DNA of 55,541 nucleotides from Fibrobacter sp. (GTDB lineage Bacteria; Fibrobacterota; Fibrobacteria; Fibrobacterales; Fibrobacteraceae). The stretch is taken from assembly GCA_024689485.1 (NCBI GenBank), contig JAILDK010000107.1:1-55541 (forward strand). Direction: 5' to 3'. Of this stretch, positions 24,800-33,894 are shown one piece after another. Numbering within the stretch: position 1 is the first letter of the stretch; each line of letters opens with the position of its first letter. The notes under the pieces were generated by a model. The model worked only from the letters and a program-made list of their open reading frames with translations. It was not told the origin of the DNA and ran no database searches. The translations under genes and the position numbers were made by a program.

Positions 24800-27097
24800 A
24801 TGTCCAATCTTAAAGAACAAGCACTCGCCTACCACGCTAACGGCAAACCGGGTAAGATCGAAGTCGTCCCGACTAAGCCGCACAGCACGCAGACGGACCT
24901 CGGCCTTGCTTATACGCCGGGCGTCGCCGAACCATGCCGTGAAATTGAAAAGGATAACAACAAAGCCTACGATTACACCGCAAAAGGCAATCTCGTCGCT
25001 GTGATTTCTAACGGTACCGCCGTTCTCGGTCTCGGAGACATCGGTGCCGTCGCCGGTAAACCGGTGATGGAAGGTAAGGGCCTCCTGTTCAAGATTTACG
25101 CTGGCGTGGATGTGTTCGACATCGAAGTCAACGAAAAGGACCCGAAGAAATTCTGCGAAATCGTGAAGGGCATCGCTCCGACTTTCGGCGGCATCAACCT
25201 GGAAGACATCAAGGCTCCGGAATGCTTCGAAATCGAAGAAACCTTGAAGAAGGAACTCGACATCCCGGTCATGCACGATGACCAGCACGGTACCGCAATC
25301 ATCAGTAGCGCAGCTCTTATCAACGCTCTCGACGTCGCCGGCAAGGAAATCGACAAGATCCACGCAGTCGTGAACGGCGCTGGCGCAGCTGCAATCGCTT
25401 GCACCAACCTTTACGTTTCCCTCGGCCTCAAGCGCGAAAACATCGTCATGGTCGACTCCAAGGGCGTGATCCGCAAGGACCGCGAAAAGCTCACCCCGCA
25501 GAAGGCTGTCTACGCAACGGATCGCGACATCCACACGCTCGAAGAAGCCATGAAGGGCGCAGACCTCTTCCTCGGTCTTTCCAAGCCGAACATCCTCACG
25601 AAGGAAATGCTTCAGTCCATGGCGAAGAACCCGATCGTGTTTGCTCTCGCAAACCCGGTTCCGGAAGTCGCTTACGATGTCGCTACTTCTTCTCGCGAAG
25701 ACATCATCTTTGCAACGGGCCGTTCCGACTATCCGAACCAGGTGAACAACGTGATCGGTTTCCCGTACATCTTCCGCGGTGCTCTCGACGTCCGTGCAAC
25801 GGAAATCAACGAACACATGAAGCACGCCGCTGTTCGCGCTATCGCTGAACTCGCACGCAAGCCGGTTCCGGAAGTGGTGAACATCGCTTACAACTCGGAA
25901 CGCTTCTCCTACGGCAGAAAGTATCTCATTCCGAAGCCGCTCGACCCGCGTCTTCTCACCGACGTTTCGATCGCTGTCGCTAAGGCTGCAGTCGAAAGCG
26001 GTGTCGCTCGCAAGCCGATCACCGACTGGAACGCTTACTACGATAAGCTCCGCGACATGATGGGCTACGACAACAAGCTCATGCGCGGCTTTACGGACAT
26101 GGCAAAGTCCGCTCCGAAGCGTCTCGTCTTCACCGATGGTGAAAACATCAAGTCGATCAAGGCTGCCGTCCAGACTCTCACGGAAGGCGTTGCAAAGCCA
26201 ATCCTCCTCGGTAACGCAGACGTCATCAAGGGCTTCTTCGATCAGGAATCCCTCTCCATGGAAGGCATCACGGTCATCAACCCGCGTTCTGCAGAAGAAG
26301 CGGACCGTCGTCGCAAGTTCGCACAGATCTACTGCGAAGAAAACGGCCGCAACGGTGTCACGTTGCCGCAGGCTTACGACGAAATGTTCCGTCGTGACCG
26401 CTTCGGTATGATGCTCCTCAAGACCGGCGCCGCAGACGCAGTTCTCGTCGGCAGCCACAGCAACATGGCCGACTCCATCGAAACCGCCAAGAAGGTCATC
26501 GGTATTCGCAAGGATTACAACCACTTCGGCGCTCTCCACATCGTGAGCACCAAGAAGGGCGTTTACTTCCTCGCTGACACGCTCGTGAACTCTGACGCAA
26601 ATGCCGACACGCTCGTCGACATCGCAAAGCTCACGCACGACGCCGTGAAGTTCTTCGCATTCGACCCGGTGATGGCGATGCTCTCCTACTCGAACTTCGG
26701 AAGCGATCCGAAGACGACGGGTTGTGCAGAAACCGTCCGTCAGGCTGTGAAGAAGCTCCACGAACAGTATCCGGACTTCGTGGTGGATGGCGAAATGCAG
26801 GTCAACCTCGCTATCGACGACAAGCACCGCGATCGCAAGTATCCGTTCACGAAGCTCTTTGGCAAGACCGTCAACACGCTCATCTTCCCGAGCCTCAGCG
26901 CAGCAAGCACCACTTGCCGTATGCTCCTCGAAATGGGCGTGACCGAAAACATCGGCCCTGTCCAGATGGGCTTGAACAAGCCGGTTCACTTTGTCGAAGG
27001 CGACAGCTCCATTCACGACATCTTCAAGCTTGCCGTGATCGCCGTTGTCGACGCTATCGCTCAGGAAAAGAAGGAACAGTCCGCTAACGCGCACTAA
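24800..27097 (+). CDS. maeB: NADP-dependent malic enzyme with phosphotransacetylase-like domain (MaeB)
   Basis: MaeB decarboxylates malate to pyruvate with NADP reduction, linking C4 acids to pyruvate and NADPH supply. The 765-residue product has the malic domain (about 15-155) with [14 protein letters not shown] and a NAD(P)-binding domain (about 160-420) with DDQHGTAI near 155 and a [13 protein letters not shown] nucleotide loop near 193. The C-terminal phosphotransacetylase-like domain (about 430-760) is often regulatory in MaeB. The ATG at 24800 has AAGAGG upstream and codon use is strongly biased, which suggests high expression. In a succinate producer the enzyme could work in either direction; that is inference. 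A terminator follows. Confidence 0.96.
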   Translation: MSNLKEQALAYHANGKPGKIEVVPTKPHSTQTDLGLAYTPGVAEPCREIEKDNNKAYDYTAKGNLVAVISNGTAVLGLGDIGAVAGKPVMEGKGLLFKIYAGVDVFDIEVNEKDPKKFCEIVKGIAPTFGGINLEDIKAPECFEIEETLKKELDIPVMHDDQHGTAIISSAALINALDVAGKEIDKIHAVVNGAGAAAIACTNLYVSLGLKRENIVMVDSKGVIRKDREKLTPQKAVYATDRDIHTLEEAMKGADLFLGLSKPNILTKEMLQSMAKNPIVFALANPVPEVAYDVATSSREDIIFATGRSDYPNQVNNVIGFPYIFRGALDVRATEINEHMKHAAVRAIAELARKPVPEVVNIAYNSERFSYGRKYLIPKPLDPRLLTDVSIAVAKAAVESGVARKPITDWNAYYDKLRDMMGYDNKLMRGFTDMAKSAPKRLVFTDGENIKSIKAAVQTLTEGVAKPILLGNADVIKGFFDQESLSMEGITVINPRSAEEADRRRKFAQIYCEENGRNGVTLPQAYDEMFRRDRFGMMLLKTGAADAVLVGSHSNMADSIETAKKVIGIRKDYNHFGALHIVSTKKGVYFLADTLVNSDANADTLVDIAKLTHDAVKFFAFDPVMAMLSYSNFGSDPKTTGCAETVRQAVKKLHEQYPDFVVDGEMQVNLAIDDKHRDRKYPFTKLFGKTVNTLIFPSLSAASTTCRMLLEMGVTENIGPVQMGLNKPVHFVEGDSSIHDIFKLAVIAVVDAIAQEKKEQSANAH

Positions 27098-27117
27098 GTT
27101 CTTCTGAACTGTGAAAT

Positions 27118-27152
27118 TAAAAAGCACCGCGATTCCGCGGTGCTTTTTTTGT
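27118..27152. terminator. Bidirectional terminator between maeB and the SGNH hydrolase gene
   Basis: Perfect 10-bp stem AAGCACCGCG (27122-27131) with CGCGGTGCTT (27136-27145), loop ATTC, A run on the left and seven T on the right. Confidence 0.9.
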
Positions 27153-27165
27153 TTGCAAATATCGA

Positions 27166-28389
27166 TTACTTCACCTGGCGAATCACACGACCGTGGACGT
27201 CAAAGCTTTTGGACTTTTCCCCGCCCGGCGTCTGGATTTCTACAGCGCCATCGCGGAAAAGGACCTTCACCAAAGACTGGCCCGAAGCTTTTCCAAGCGA
27301 ACGGTTCTTGTAAAGGGCCGACGTAGTATCTGCATAAATCGGAGCGAGAGCTTCTGCCCACAAACGGTGCATCTGTGCGCCGCCGCCCGTTTCCGCATTC
27401 GGATGCACACCGTCACTCGCCAAGTATTCCGGATGTTCCTTGAAGAACGTGTAAAAATCCGGACCTTTATAAAGACCGTTCACTTCAACCAGGCTATCTT
27501 CCGCAGCCAAGAATTCCGGAGCGACCTGCCAACCGGCGCGGCTCGAATCCGTCGCCAGTGTTCGGGCAAGGACAATCGAAATTCCCCGCGCCTTTGCCGA
27601 ATCGATAATCGTCTGCAGGTTTTGAACGTAGGTCGCAAGGTTCCAAGTTCCGCCGCCCCAGCCATCGTTCGTTCCCATTTCAATCGCCCAGAAGTTCACG
27701 TTCCCCACCGCTTCAAGGTATTCGGAAAGATGGTTCACAATATCTGTCGTATTCACACAGGAGACTCCACCTCGGAGCATCGCCGGGGTAAAGTTCGGGA
27801 ACTGCTCATGAATCAACTTTGCAGTCGTCGCCGTCGTATCCGTATCCTGCTGTTTAATGCCCATCGACGAAATGCTCGTTCCCATGAAGAACCAAGTATC
27901 GTTTTGCCCTTCACTAATGTCAAAGGCTTCGATTTCGAGGAAGGAGCCTGTATTTTCTTGCGAGACAAAGCGGACCCAGGACTTGCCTTCAAAATCGATG
28001 GCGACGCCTCGTGCAAGCACTTGGTTGTTCGTGACAACGTAAGCGGTATCCCAGTCGCCGTCAACGCCCGTGGTGCTGTTCCCGGACGTCAAAATGGCGA
28101 AGTCCGTCAAAGAGGTTTGGGTATGCGGACAGCCCGCCGCAAAGTTTCCCCAGTCCACGCAGCCCGCCGCGTGAAGTTCCCACGCAAGGAAAATTTTGGA
28201 AGGGCCTTCGCCGACTTCTACTGCGACATCCTTCGTATCTACATATTTCCAGTTGATAAGCGACCCGTCCGTCAAATACGTCGAAGTCGTCCCGTTCACA
28301 TAAGCCGTCTTCCCCGAAGTCAAAAGCGCATTCGGTTGAATAGCAAAAGCGCATGCCGCACAAAAGAACGGCAACGTCCAAAGTTTCAT
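27166..28389 (-). CDS. Secreted SGNH-hydrolase (carbohydrate esterase-like) with C-terminal tail module
   Basis: A 407-residue secreted protein. The ATG at 28387-28389 has a GAGGTAC ribosome site and begins a signal peptide (MKLWTLPFFCAACAFA). An N-terminal beta domain (about 20-160; WKYVDTKDVAVEVG, KIFLAWELHAAG, WVRFVSQ) resembles the jelly-roll front of CE2-type or related acetyl esterases. The SGNH domain (about 165-355) has FFMGTSISSMG (serine block), AIEMGTNDGWGGG and the Asp/His block SDGVHPN. The last 40 residues (VKVLFRDGAVEIQTP to HGRVIRQVK) resemble a short sorting or cell-surface tail. Deacetylation of hemicellulose or pectin is inferred from these features and from the pectate lyase in this window. 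Confidence 0.8.
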   Translation of the reverse strand: MKLWTLPFFCAACAFAIQPNALLTSGKTAYVNGTTSTYLTDGSLINWKYVDTKDVAVEVGEGPSKIFLAWELHAAGCVDWGNFAAGCPHTQTSLTDFAILTSGNSTTGVDGDWDTAYVVTNNQVLARGVAIDFEGKSWVRFVSQENTGSFLEIEAFDISEGQNDTWFFMGTSISSMGIKQQDTDTTATTAKLIHEQFPNFTPAMLRGGVSCVNTTDIVNHLSEYLEAVGNVNFWAIEMGTNDGWGGGTWNLATYVQNLQTIIDSAKARGISIVLARTLATDSSRAGWQVAPEFLAAEDSLVEVNGLYKGPDFYTFFKEHPEYLASDGVHPNAETGGGAQMHRLWAEALAPIYADTTSALYKNRSLGKASGQSLVKVLFRDGAVEIQTPGGEKSKSFDVHGRVIRQVK

Positions 28390-28460
28390 TTTGTACCTCA
28401 TTCTTCGCAAAACACCTTTTAGAAATATATATCTTTGAATTCCAATCCCAAGGAGTCCCT

Positions 28461-29201
28461 GTGTTCAAAAAACTTCCTCGCTTTATCACGATCGTCCTTT
28501 TGATGTCCGCCATTTCCGCATTCGCGGCGGAAGAGTCTTCGATCTACACCAAAATTACCGATTGGTACAGCGATAATTTGAACTACGGGTCCGTCGCCCT
28601 GCTGATGGCGATCGAAAGCTCCTTTATTCCGTTCCCGAGCGAAGTCGTGGTGCCGCCGGCCGCGTACAAGGCCCTGCAGCCGGACTCCGGTTTGAACATC
28701 GTTCTGCTCGTTCTCGCAGCCACGTTCGGCGCGCTTTGCGGAGCATTCATCAACTACTTCCTCGCCAAGGTTCTCGGTCAGCCGATCATTTACAAGTTTG
28801 CCGATTCCCGTCTCGGTCACATGTGCCTGCTCGATTCGAAAAAGGTGGAACAGGCCGAAAAGTTCTTCCGCGATCACGGTGCCATTTCCACTTTCCTCGG
28901 GCGATTGATTCCGGCGATCCGTCAGCTGATTTCAATCCCTGCGGGACTTTCGGGAATGAAGCTCAGCACCTTTGCCATTTTCACCGCTCTCGGCGCAATC
29001 ATCTGGAACACGGTCCTTGCCGTTCTCGGCGTGATTGCCCACGGTCAAAGCGACATCATCCAGAAGTACAATTCCGAGCTCTCGATGATTCTTTTGGGCC
29101 TTGCAGGGCTTTTCGTCTGCTACATCCTGTACAAGGGTCTGAAAAAGAAAAAGTCCGTTCCGCAGAGCGCAGAACAGACTTCTGAAATTCCGGAAAAGTA
29201 A
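28461..29201 (+). CDS. DedA-family inner-membrane protein
   Basis: A 246-residue integral membrane protein of the DedA/SNARE-associated family. Some members flip undecaprenyl phosphate or phosphatidylethanolamine in the inner membrane. The likely start is GTG at 28461 with AGGAGT seven bases upstream; the frame extends further upstream without support. It has an N-terminal signal-like segment (FITIVLLMSAISAFA), the family motif ESSFIPFPSEVVVPPAAY near 57, FGALCGAFINYFLAKVLG near 96 and GRLIPAIRQLISIPAG near 157, which carries the conserved arginines. A final membrane segment precedes a basic tail. It is divergent from the SGNH gene by 71 bp. Substrate is not predictable from the sequence. Confidence 0.9.
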   Translation: MFKKLPRFITIVLLMSAISAFAAEESSIYTKITDWYSDNLNYGSVALLMAIESSFIPFPSEVVVPPAAYKALQPDSGLNIVLLVLAATFGALCGAFINYFLAKVLGQPIIYKFADSRLGHMCLLDSKKVEQAEKFFRDHGAISTFLGRLIPAIRQLISIPAGLSGMKLSTFAIFTALGAIIWNTVLAVLGVIAHGQSDIIQKYNSELSMILLGLAGLFVCYILYKGLKKKKSVPQSAEQTSEIPEK

Positions 29202-29213
29202 TTCTCTAAAATT

Positions 29214-29810
29214 TTAGAACTTGCAATTTTCCACGCAACGGTTGCGGCGGAATTTTGCCGTGTGCACCACGATGCCCTTGTTGTACTTGTGGTAATGACC
29301 TTCGCGGACTCCGTTCACAAATTCCATGTCTTCCGAGATCATGCCGTTCGCGTCGAACATGCGAGCGACCCCGTTGATGTAACCTCTGACGTAGGTCATT
29401 TCCGAGCGGAGCGTTCCCGTTGAATCCCATTCCTTGGAAGTGCCTTCCGGAATTCCCATCACAAAAGTATCCTGATTGCGAAGCTTTCCATTTTCATAGT
29501 AGGTCTTGGAAACACCATGTTCTTTTCCAACCGCATATTCGACTTCTTGCCAAAGCTGACCGTTCACATAGTAACTCTTGTAAAGACCGTCGAGCTTGCC
29601 GTCCAAGTAGTTGGATTCAACGCCGAGCTTTCCATTCGGATGGTACGAAACAAAGCGTCCTTGGCGAATTTTCGTGCCTTTCTGCACGGTGTAAACTTCT
29701 TGCAACGTTCCGTCAGCGGCGCTCACGCGTACCGTATCCAATTCATCTGCCGCCATCCCATGGGTTGCGGCCAAAAACAAGGCGATTAGAGCATACTTTT
29801 GCATTTTCAT
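29214..29810 (-). CDS. Exported MORN-type repeat protein (YwqK-like)
   Basis: A 198-residue protein with a signal peptide (MKMQKYALIALFLAATHGMA) and about six beta-hairpin repeats of the MORN_2/YwqK kind. Examples are GRFVSYHPNGKLGVESNYLDGK, GLYKSYYVNGQLWQEVEYAVGK and GVSKTYYENGKLRNQDTFVMG, each about 23 residues, ending near residue 185. Such proteins are often labelled YwqK-family antitoxins. No toxin gene lies next to it and the product is exported, so that label would mislead here. The repeats probably form an extended beta sheet for binding. Its stop codon sits in a 12-bp palindrome (29206-29217) shared with the end region of the DedA gene; the two 3' ends are 12 bp apart. Confidence 0.82.
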   Translation of the reverse strand: MKMQKYALIALFLAATHGMAADELDTVRVSAADGTLQEVYTVQKGTKIRQGRFVSYHPNGKLGVESNYLDGKLDGLYKSYYVNGQLWQEVEYAVGKEHGVSKTYYENGKLRNQDTFVMGIPEGTSKEWDSTGTLRSEMTYVRGYINGVARMFDANGMISEDMEFVNGVREGHYHKYNKGIVVHTAKFRRNRCVENCKF

Positions 29811-29861
29811 TTCACTATCCTACTTTCTTTTTAAAAATTAGAATGTATTTTGTGGGGGCTT

Positions 29862-31364
29862 ATGAGAGTCACCTTTTTAAATCCGCCATATTTCCCGATG
29901 TTTAGCCGGGAATCCCGGAGCCCGTGCGTTACCAAGTCCAGTACGCTTTATTGGCCTATGTTCTTGAGCTATGCAGCCGGAACCGTGGAAGCGGATAACA
30001 ACGAAATTCAGCTGATCGACAGTCCCGCAATGGACCTCGACCTCGAAAAGACGGCTGCCGCTATCCGCGCCTTTGGCCCGGAACTGATCATTGCGAGCAC
30101 CAGCACTCCGAGTATCATCAACGACCTTTCCGTGATCAAGACGCTCAAGGTCATGTTCAACGTTCCGACCGCCATCATGGGAACGCATGCAACAGCCGAA
30201 CCGCTCGAATGCATGCAGATGGAACCGAACCTCGACTACGTCATCATCGGCGAAGCGGACTACACCTGCCGCAACCTGGTCAGGCTCCTCCGCGGCGAAA
30301 TCGCACGTCCGTCGGACATCGCAGGTCTCGCCTACCGCACACCGGAAGGCGGCGTGGACTTCCAGCCAGAAGGCCCGAAGATTGCGAACCTGAACGAAAT
30401 CCCGTGGGTCAGCAAGACTTATTACAAACATCTGTATTCTTGCTACAAGCGTTACTTCTACGGCGCAAACCTGAACCCGCTGATCGTGATTCTTTCCGGA
30501 CGCGGATGCCCGAACCGCTGCAGCTACTGCGTCATTCCGCAGACGTTGAACGGTCACGTTTTCCGTATGCGCGATCCGAAGGATGTCGTCGACGAACTCG
30601 AATACATCAAGGAACATTTTGAAGACCTGGGCGAAGTCTTCTTTGAAGACGATACGTTCACCGCAAGCCATCGCCATGTGAAGGAAATCTGCGAAGAAAT
30701 TCTCCGCCGCGGACTGAAGATCACCTGGAGCTGCAATGCCCGTGCCGACGTTCCGCTCGAACTTCTCCAGCTGATGCACAAGGCCGGTGGCCGCGAAATG
30801 TGCGTCGGCTTCGAAAGCGCTAGCCCGGATGTTTTGAAGAATATTCACAAGGGAGTGAAGAGCACCGACCGCGCCATCCAATTCACCAAGGACGCCCGCA
30901 AGGCAGGTTTCCTGGTACACGGATGCTTCATGGTCGGCAACCTGGGCGACACCCCGGAAACTCTCCGCATGACCTTGGACTACGCGAAAAAGCTGAACCC
31001 GAATACAGCCCAGTTCTACCCGATCATGGCTTATCCGGGAACCGAAGCTTACAAGGAAGCGGTCGCAAGCGGCGCCCTCGAAAGCACCGATTACAACCAG
31101 TGGCTCGACAAGGACGGATTCCATCGCACCACGATCAAGCGCCCGGGACTTTCAAGCCAGGCACTCGTGGACTTCTGCGACAAGGCTCGCCGCGAATTCT
31201 ATTTGCGTCCGAGTTACATCATCCGTCAGGGCATCATGGCGATCAAGAATCCGAGAGAACGCTATCGCGTTTTCCGCGGCTTCAACACGCTCATCAAGCA
31301 CCTGTTCCGCAAGCACGGCGAACTGACTCCGATCGCTCGCCAGGCTCCAACGAACAAGCAGTAA
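29862..31364 (+). CDS. B12-binding-domain radical SAM protein
   Basis: A 500-residue cytosolic enzyme. It starts MRVTFLNPPYF at the ATG at 29862 with a G-rich ribosome site (GGGGG); a TTG four codons upstream is the other option. The cobalamin-binding-like domain (about 5-140) has IIASTSTPSIINDL and YVIIGEADYT. The radical SAM core (about 195-400) has the cluster motif CPNRCSYC near residue 217, FFEDDTFTAS near 262 and VGFESASPDVLKNI near 317. In this group, SAM and cobalamin are used for methylation or rearrangement, as in HpnJ-type proteins of lipid modification. No gene partner defines its substrate; it stands alone between terminators. Confidence 0.85.
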   Translation: MRVTFLNPPYFPMFSRESRSPCVTKSSTLYWPMFLSYAAGTVEADNNEIQLIDSPAMDLDLEKTAAAIRAFGPELIIASTSTPSIINDLSVIKTLKVMFNVPTAIMGTHATAEPLECMQMEPNLDYVIIGEADYTCRNLVRLLRGEIARPSDIAGLAYRTPEGGVDFQPEGPKIANLNEIPWVSKTYYKHLYSCYKRYFYGANLNPLIVILSGRGCPNRCSYCVIPQTLNGHVFRMRDPKDVVDELEYIKEHFEDLGEVFFEDDTFTASHRHVKEICEEILRRGLKITWSCNARADVPLELLQLMHKAGGREMCVGFESASPDVLKNIHKGVKSTDRAIQFTKDARKAGFLVHGCFMVGNLGDTPETLRMTLDYAKKLNPNTAQFYPIMAYPGTEAYKEAVASGALESTDYNQWLDKDGFHRTTIKRPGLSSQALVDFCDKARREFYLRPSYIIRQGIMAIKNPRERYRVFRGFNTLIKHLFRKHGELTPIARQAPTNKQ

Positions 31365-31381
31365 GCCATTCCGTTTACAAA

Positions 31382-31418
31382 AGAAAAAGCCCGTTCAAAC
31401 GAACGGGCCTTTCTTTTT
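31382..31418. terminator. Bidirectional terminator between the radical SAM gene and argD
   Basis: Perfect 8-bp stem GCCCGTTC (31389-31396) with GAACGGGC (31401-31408), loop AAAC, A run on the left and T run on the right. Confidence 0.88.
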
Positions 31419-31433
31419 GCATTTCTAAAAGCT

Positions 31434-32642
31434 TTACTTCGAAACCTTGGCAAATGCAGCGTCGAGCTTCGTCAAAGCTTCCTTCACTTCAGCAGCCGAA
31501 ATGTTCAGCGGCGGAAGCATACGAAGAACGTTACCCTTGGCAGAAAGCACCATGAGTTTTTCTTCGCGGGCAGCGGTAATCACGTTACCCACCGGAAGCT
31601 TTTCGTCCAAAGCGAGACCGAGGATCAAGCCTTCGCCACGAACCGCGAGAATCGAAGCGTACTTTTCAGCAAGCTCCGAAAGACCTGCGCGGAGTTCCGC
31701 GGAACGATCTTCCACATTCTTCAACATGGACTTGTCTGCAATCTGTTCCACAACGGAAAGGCCCGCTGCGCAAGCGATCGGGTTACCGCCGAACGTTGTA
31801 CCGTGATCACCTGGCTTCAGCTGATCGGCAATCTTCTGACGCAGAAGAACTGCGCCGAGCGGAAGACCGCCGCCGATGCCCTTTGCCAAAGAAACGAGAT
31901 CCGGCTGCAGACCGTACTTTTCAAAACCGAGGAACGTGCCGAGACGGCCCATACCAGCCTGCACTTCATCGAGAATCACGAGGACGCCGAATTCCTTCTG
32001 CAGGCTGTTGATCGTTTCGACCATTTCCTTCGAAAGGGTCATCACGCCGCCTTCGGCAGCAAGGCTTTCGAGCATGATCGCGCAGGAGTTGCCGTCGATT
32101 TCTTTCTTGAGAGCATCCACATCGTTCCAAGGGACATGTACAAAGTCACCCGGCATCGAACCGAAACCTTCACGAATGGAAGGCTGACCCGTTGCAGAAA
32201 GAGCGGCAAAAGTACGACCATGGAAGCTGTTGATGAAGGTCACGATCTTCTGGCGATGCGCTTCACCCTTGCGATTGAAATACTTACGGGCGAACTTGAT
32301 GCAACCTTCGTTTGCTTCCGTACCGGAGTTGCAGAAGAAAGCCTTGTCGAAGCCCGTGACTTCCAAGAGCTTCTTGCCGAGAGCGATCTGCGGGTAGTTC
32401 GGGTAAAGGTTGCTGATGTGGTTGAAATGGTTCAACTGTTCGATGATCGCAGCCTTGATGCCTGCGTTCTGGTGACCGAGACCGTTCACGGCAATGCCCG
32501 CGACGAAGTCCAGATACTTGTCACCCTTGTCGTCAAACAGATAAGAGCCTTCGCCCTTCACAAAATTGATATCGACCTTGCCGTAAAGCGGAGCGATGGT
32601 CGCCTTATCCTGTTCCAAAAGATTAGCGAAGGATTGTGCCAT
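31434..32642 (-). CDS. argD: Acetylornithine aminotransferase (ArgD)
   Basis: ArgD is a PLP-dependent class III aminotransferase that makes N-acetylornithine in arginine synthesis, and sometimes acts on succinyldiaminopimelate for lysine. The 402-residue product has GSYLFDDKGDKYLDFVAGIAVNGLGH near 31, FCNSGTEANEGCIKFAR near 105, FHGRTFAALSATGQ near 140, LDEVQAGMGRLGTFL near 225, the PLP lysine in SLAKGIGGGLPLGA near 253, and GTTFGGNPIACAAG near 280. Its start overlaps the end of argB by 20 bp, so it is read from the same transcript. A symmetric terminator follows. Confidence 0.95.
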   Translation of the reverse strand: MAQSFANLLEQDKATIAPLYGKVDINFVKGEGSYLFDDKGDKYLDFVAGIAVNGLGHQNAGIKAAIIEQLNHFNHISNLYPNYPQIALGKKLLEVTGFDKAFFCNSGTEANEGCIKFARKYFNRKGEAHRQKIVTFINSFHGRTFAALSATGQPSIREGFGSMPGDFVHVPWNDVDALKKEIDGNSCAIMLESLAAEGGVMTLSKEMVETINSLQKEFGVLVILDEVQAGMGRLGTFLGFEKYGLQPDLVSLAKGIGGGLPLGAVLLRQKIADQLKPGDHGTTFGGNPIACAAGLSVVEQIADKSMLKNVEDRSAELRAGLSELAEKYASILAVRGEGLILGLALDEKLPVGNVITAAREEKLMVLSAKGNVLRMLPPLNISAAEVKEALTKLDAAFAKVSK

Positions 32643-33399
32643 AGTTCAATTCTCCCTGAATTTGTTTCACAAACGTATCCGCATCCTTCCATCCGAGAAT
32701 GTGGATTTCACCGAGTCCGAGCTTGATTGCCTTGATGCTTTCCTTCACCTTCGGGATCATACCGCCACTGATCGTACCATCGGCGATCAGAGCTTCTACC
32801 TTGGCTTCATCAAGGCTCGAAACGAGATTCTTTTCCTTGTCGAGAACGCCCGGAACATCGCTCACAAGAAGGAACTTGTCTGCCTGGAGCGCAATGGCGA
32901 GTTCCGACGCGGCAGTATCCGCGTTCACGTTCCAAGCGACGCCTTCGCCGATGGAAATCGGGCTTACAACAGGTGTCCAGCCAGCGGTCCAAAGGTCCGT
33001 CACAATCTTCGGATTGACCTTTGCAATGTTACCGACCTGGCCCAGGTCCACGCCGCCTTCACGCTTCTTCGCTTCGAAGAGCTTGCCATCCACACCGGAA
33101 ATGCCGATAGCAGATGCACCTTCGTTTTCGAGCATGCGGACGAGCTTTTTGTTCACGTGGCCGGAGAGAGTCATTTCGACCATCTTCATGATGCTCGGAG
33201 TCGTCACTCGCAGACCTTCGATAAATCGCGGTTCTTCGGAAAGAAGCGCAATATTCTCGTTGATATCCTTACCACCGCCATGCACCACAGCCACCTGGAA
33301 TCCCTGGGCAGAGAGCTTAGCGATTGCGCGAGTAAAATCCAGGAGCTTGGCCTCGTCGATTGCGAGACTGCCACCGATTTTAACGACGACTTTTTTCAT
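32623..33399 (-). CDS. argB: Acetylglutamate kinase (ArgB)
   Basis: ArgB phosphorylates N-acetylglutamate, the second step of arginine synthesis. The 258-residue protein has VKIGGSLAIDEAKL at the N-terminus, VVHGGGKDI near 39, NADTAASELAIAL near 158 and VPGVLDKEKN near 183. It is shorter than the arginine-sensitive hexameric enzymes and lacks their extra N-terminal helix. Strong end-product control of that type is therefore less likely (inference). argB-argD form an overlapping pair; the promoter should lie in the 226-bp region upstream. Confidence 0.95.
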   Translation of the reverse strand: MKKVVVKIGGSLAIDEAKLLDFTRAIAKLSAQGFQVAVVHGGGKDINENIALLSEEPRFIEGLRVTTPSIMKMVEMTLSGHVNKKLVRMLENEGASAIGISGVDGKLFEAKKREGGVDLGQVGNIAKVNPKIVTDLWTAGWTPVVSPISIGEGVAWNVNADTAASELAIALQADKFLLVSDVPGVLDKEKNLVSSLDEAKVEALIADGTISGGMIPKVKESIKAIKLGLGEIHILGWKDADTFVKQIQGELNYGTILR

Positions 33400-33625
33400 T
33401 TCTCTGTGTACCTCTTTGTGAATTTGGGAACAAATTTATTTATTAATCCCGTAGTTTTGCACCTTATATTTTAAATGCGGAGCATCAAAAGGCACTTTTC
33501 TTTACGGCGGATTTTTGACAATTTTCGCATCTTTTCCTGTCAAGAATTATTATATTCAAAGAAACTACCACCCGAATGGGCTAAAATTCGTCGTTTTAGA
33601 CCATTCATAACCAGAGGCAAGATCT
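33400..33625. promoter_or_regulatory. Divergent promoter region between argB and a ferredoxin gene
   Basis: 226 bp, AT-rich, no gene seen. It contains TTGACA at 33515-33520 and its inverse TGTCAA at 33538-33543, centred 23 bp apart, which could be a -35 element by chance or a binding dyad. Both flanking genes are transcribed outward, so promoters for both must lie here. Confidence 0.35.
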
Positions 33626-33823
33626 ATGGCAATTAAAAAGGTTTGGCTCGATGAATCCGTCAGCGAATGCATCTGCTGCGGCGCCTGCGAAGGTGTCTGC
33701 GACGCAGTGTTCTCCGTCCCTGAAAAGATGAAGGTGAACGAAGACGCGGACTTCAACAAGTACGAAGAAGACATCAAGAACGCGGCAGAAGGCTGCCCGG
33801 CTCAGGTCATCAAGTACGAATAA
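33626..33823 (+). CDS. Single-cluster [4Fe-4S] ferredoxin
   Basis: A 65-residue electron carrier. Cysteines 15, 18, 21 and 25 form CxxCxxCxxxC, and a fifth conserved position is in GCPAQ (Cys57). In monocluster ferredoxins of the Desulfovibrio gigas/Thermotoga type, three of the first group plus the last cysteine bind the cluster, and the extra one may form a disulfide or be free. Cys17 is an additional cysteine. The acidic character (many D/E) is typical. The ATG at 33626 has AGAGGCAAG upstream. It stands alone with a strong terminator, so its redox partner is not next to it. Confidence 0.93.
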   Translation: MAIKKVWLDESVSECICCGACEGVCDAVFSVPEKMKVNEDADFNKYEEDIKNAAEGCPAQVIKYE

Positions 33824-33844
33824 TCTTCTTTCCTAAGTCAAAAC

Positions 33845-33882
33845 AGAAAAGCGGTTCCCCTCAAGGAACCGCTTTTCGTTTT
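33845..33882. terminator. Bidirectional terminator after the ferredoxin gene
   Basis: Perfect 12-bp stem AAAAGCGGTTCC (33847-33858) with GGAACCGCTTTT (33865-33876), loop CCTCAA. It serves the ferredoxin gene and the converging lipoprotein gene. Confidence 0.92.
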
Positions 33883-33894
33883 AAACAAGAGAAA

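Noticed and set aside
24794-27127. 777-codon open frame on the minus strand opposite maeB
   Set aside because: Shadow of maeB; Val/Asp/His-rich with no family pattern, while maeB has complete motifs.
29214-29810. YwqK-type antitoxin of a toxin-antitoxin pair
   Set aside because: The product has a signal peptide and there is no adjacent small toxin gene; only the repeat type resembles YwqK.
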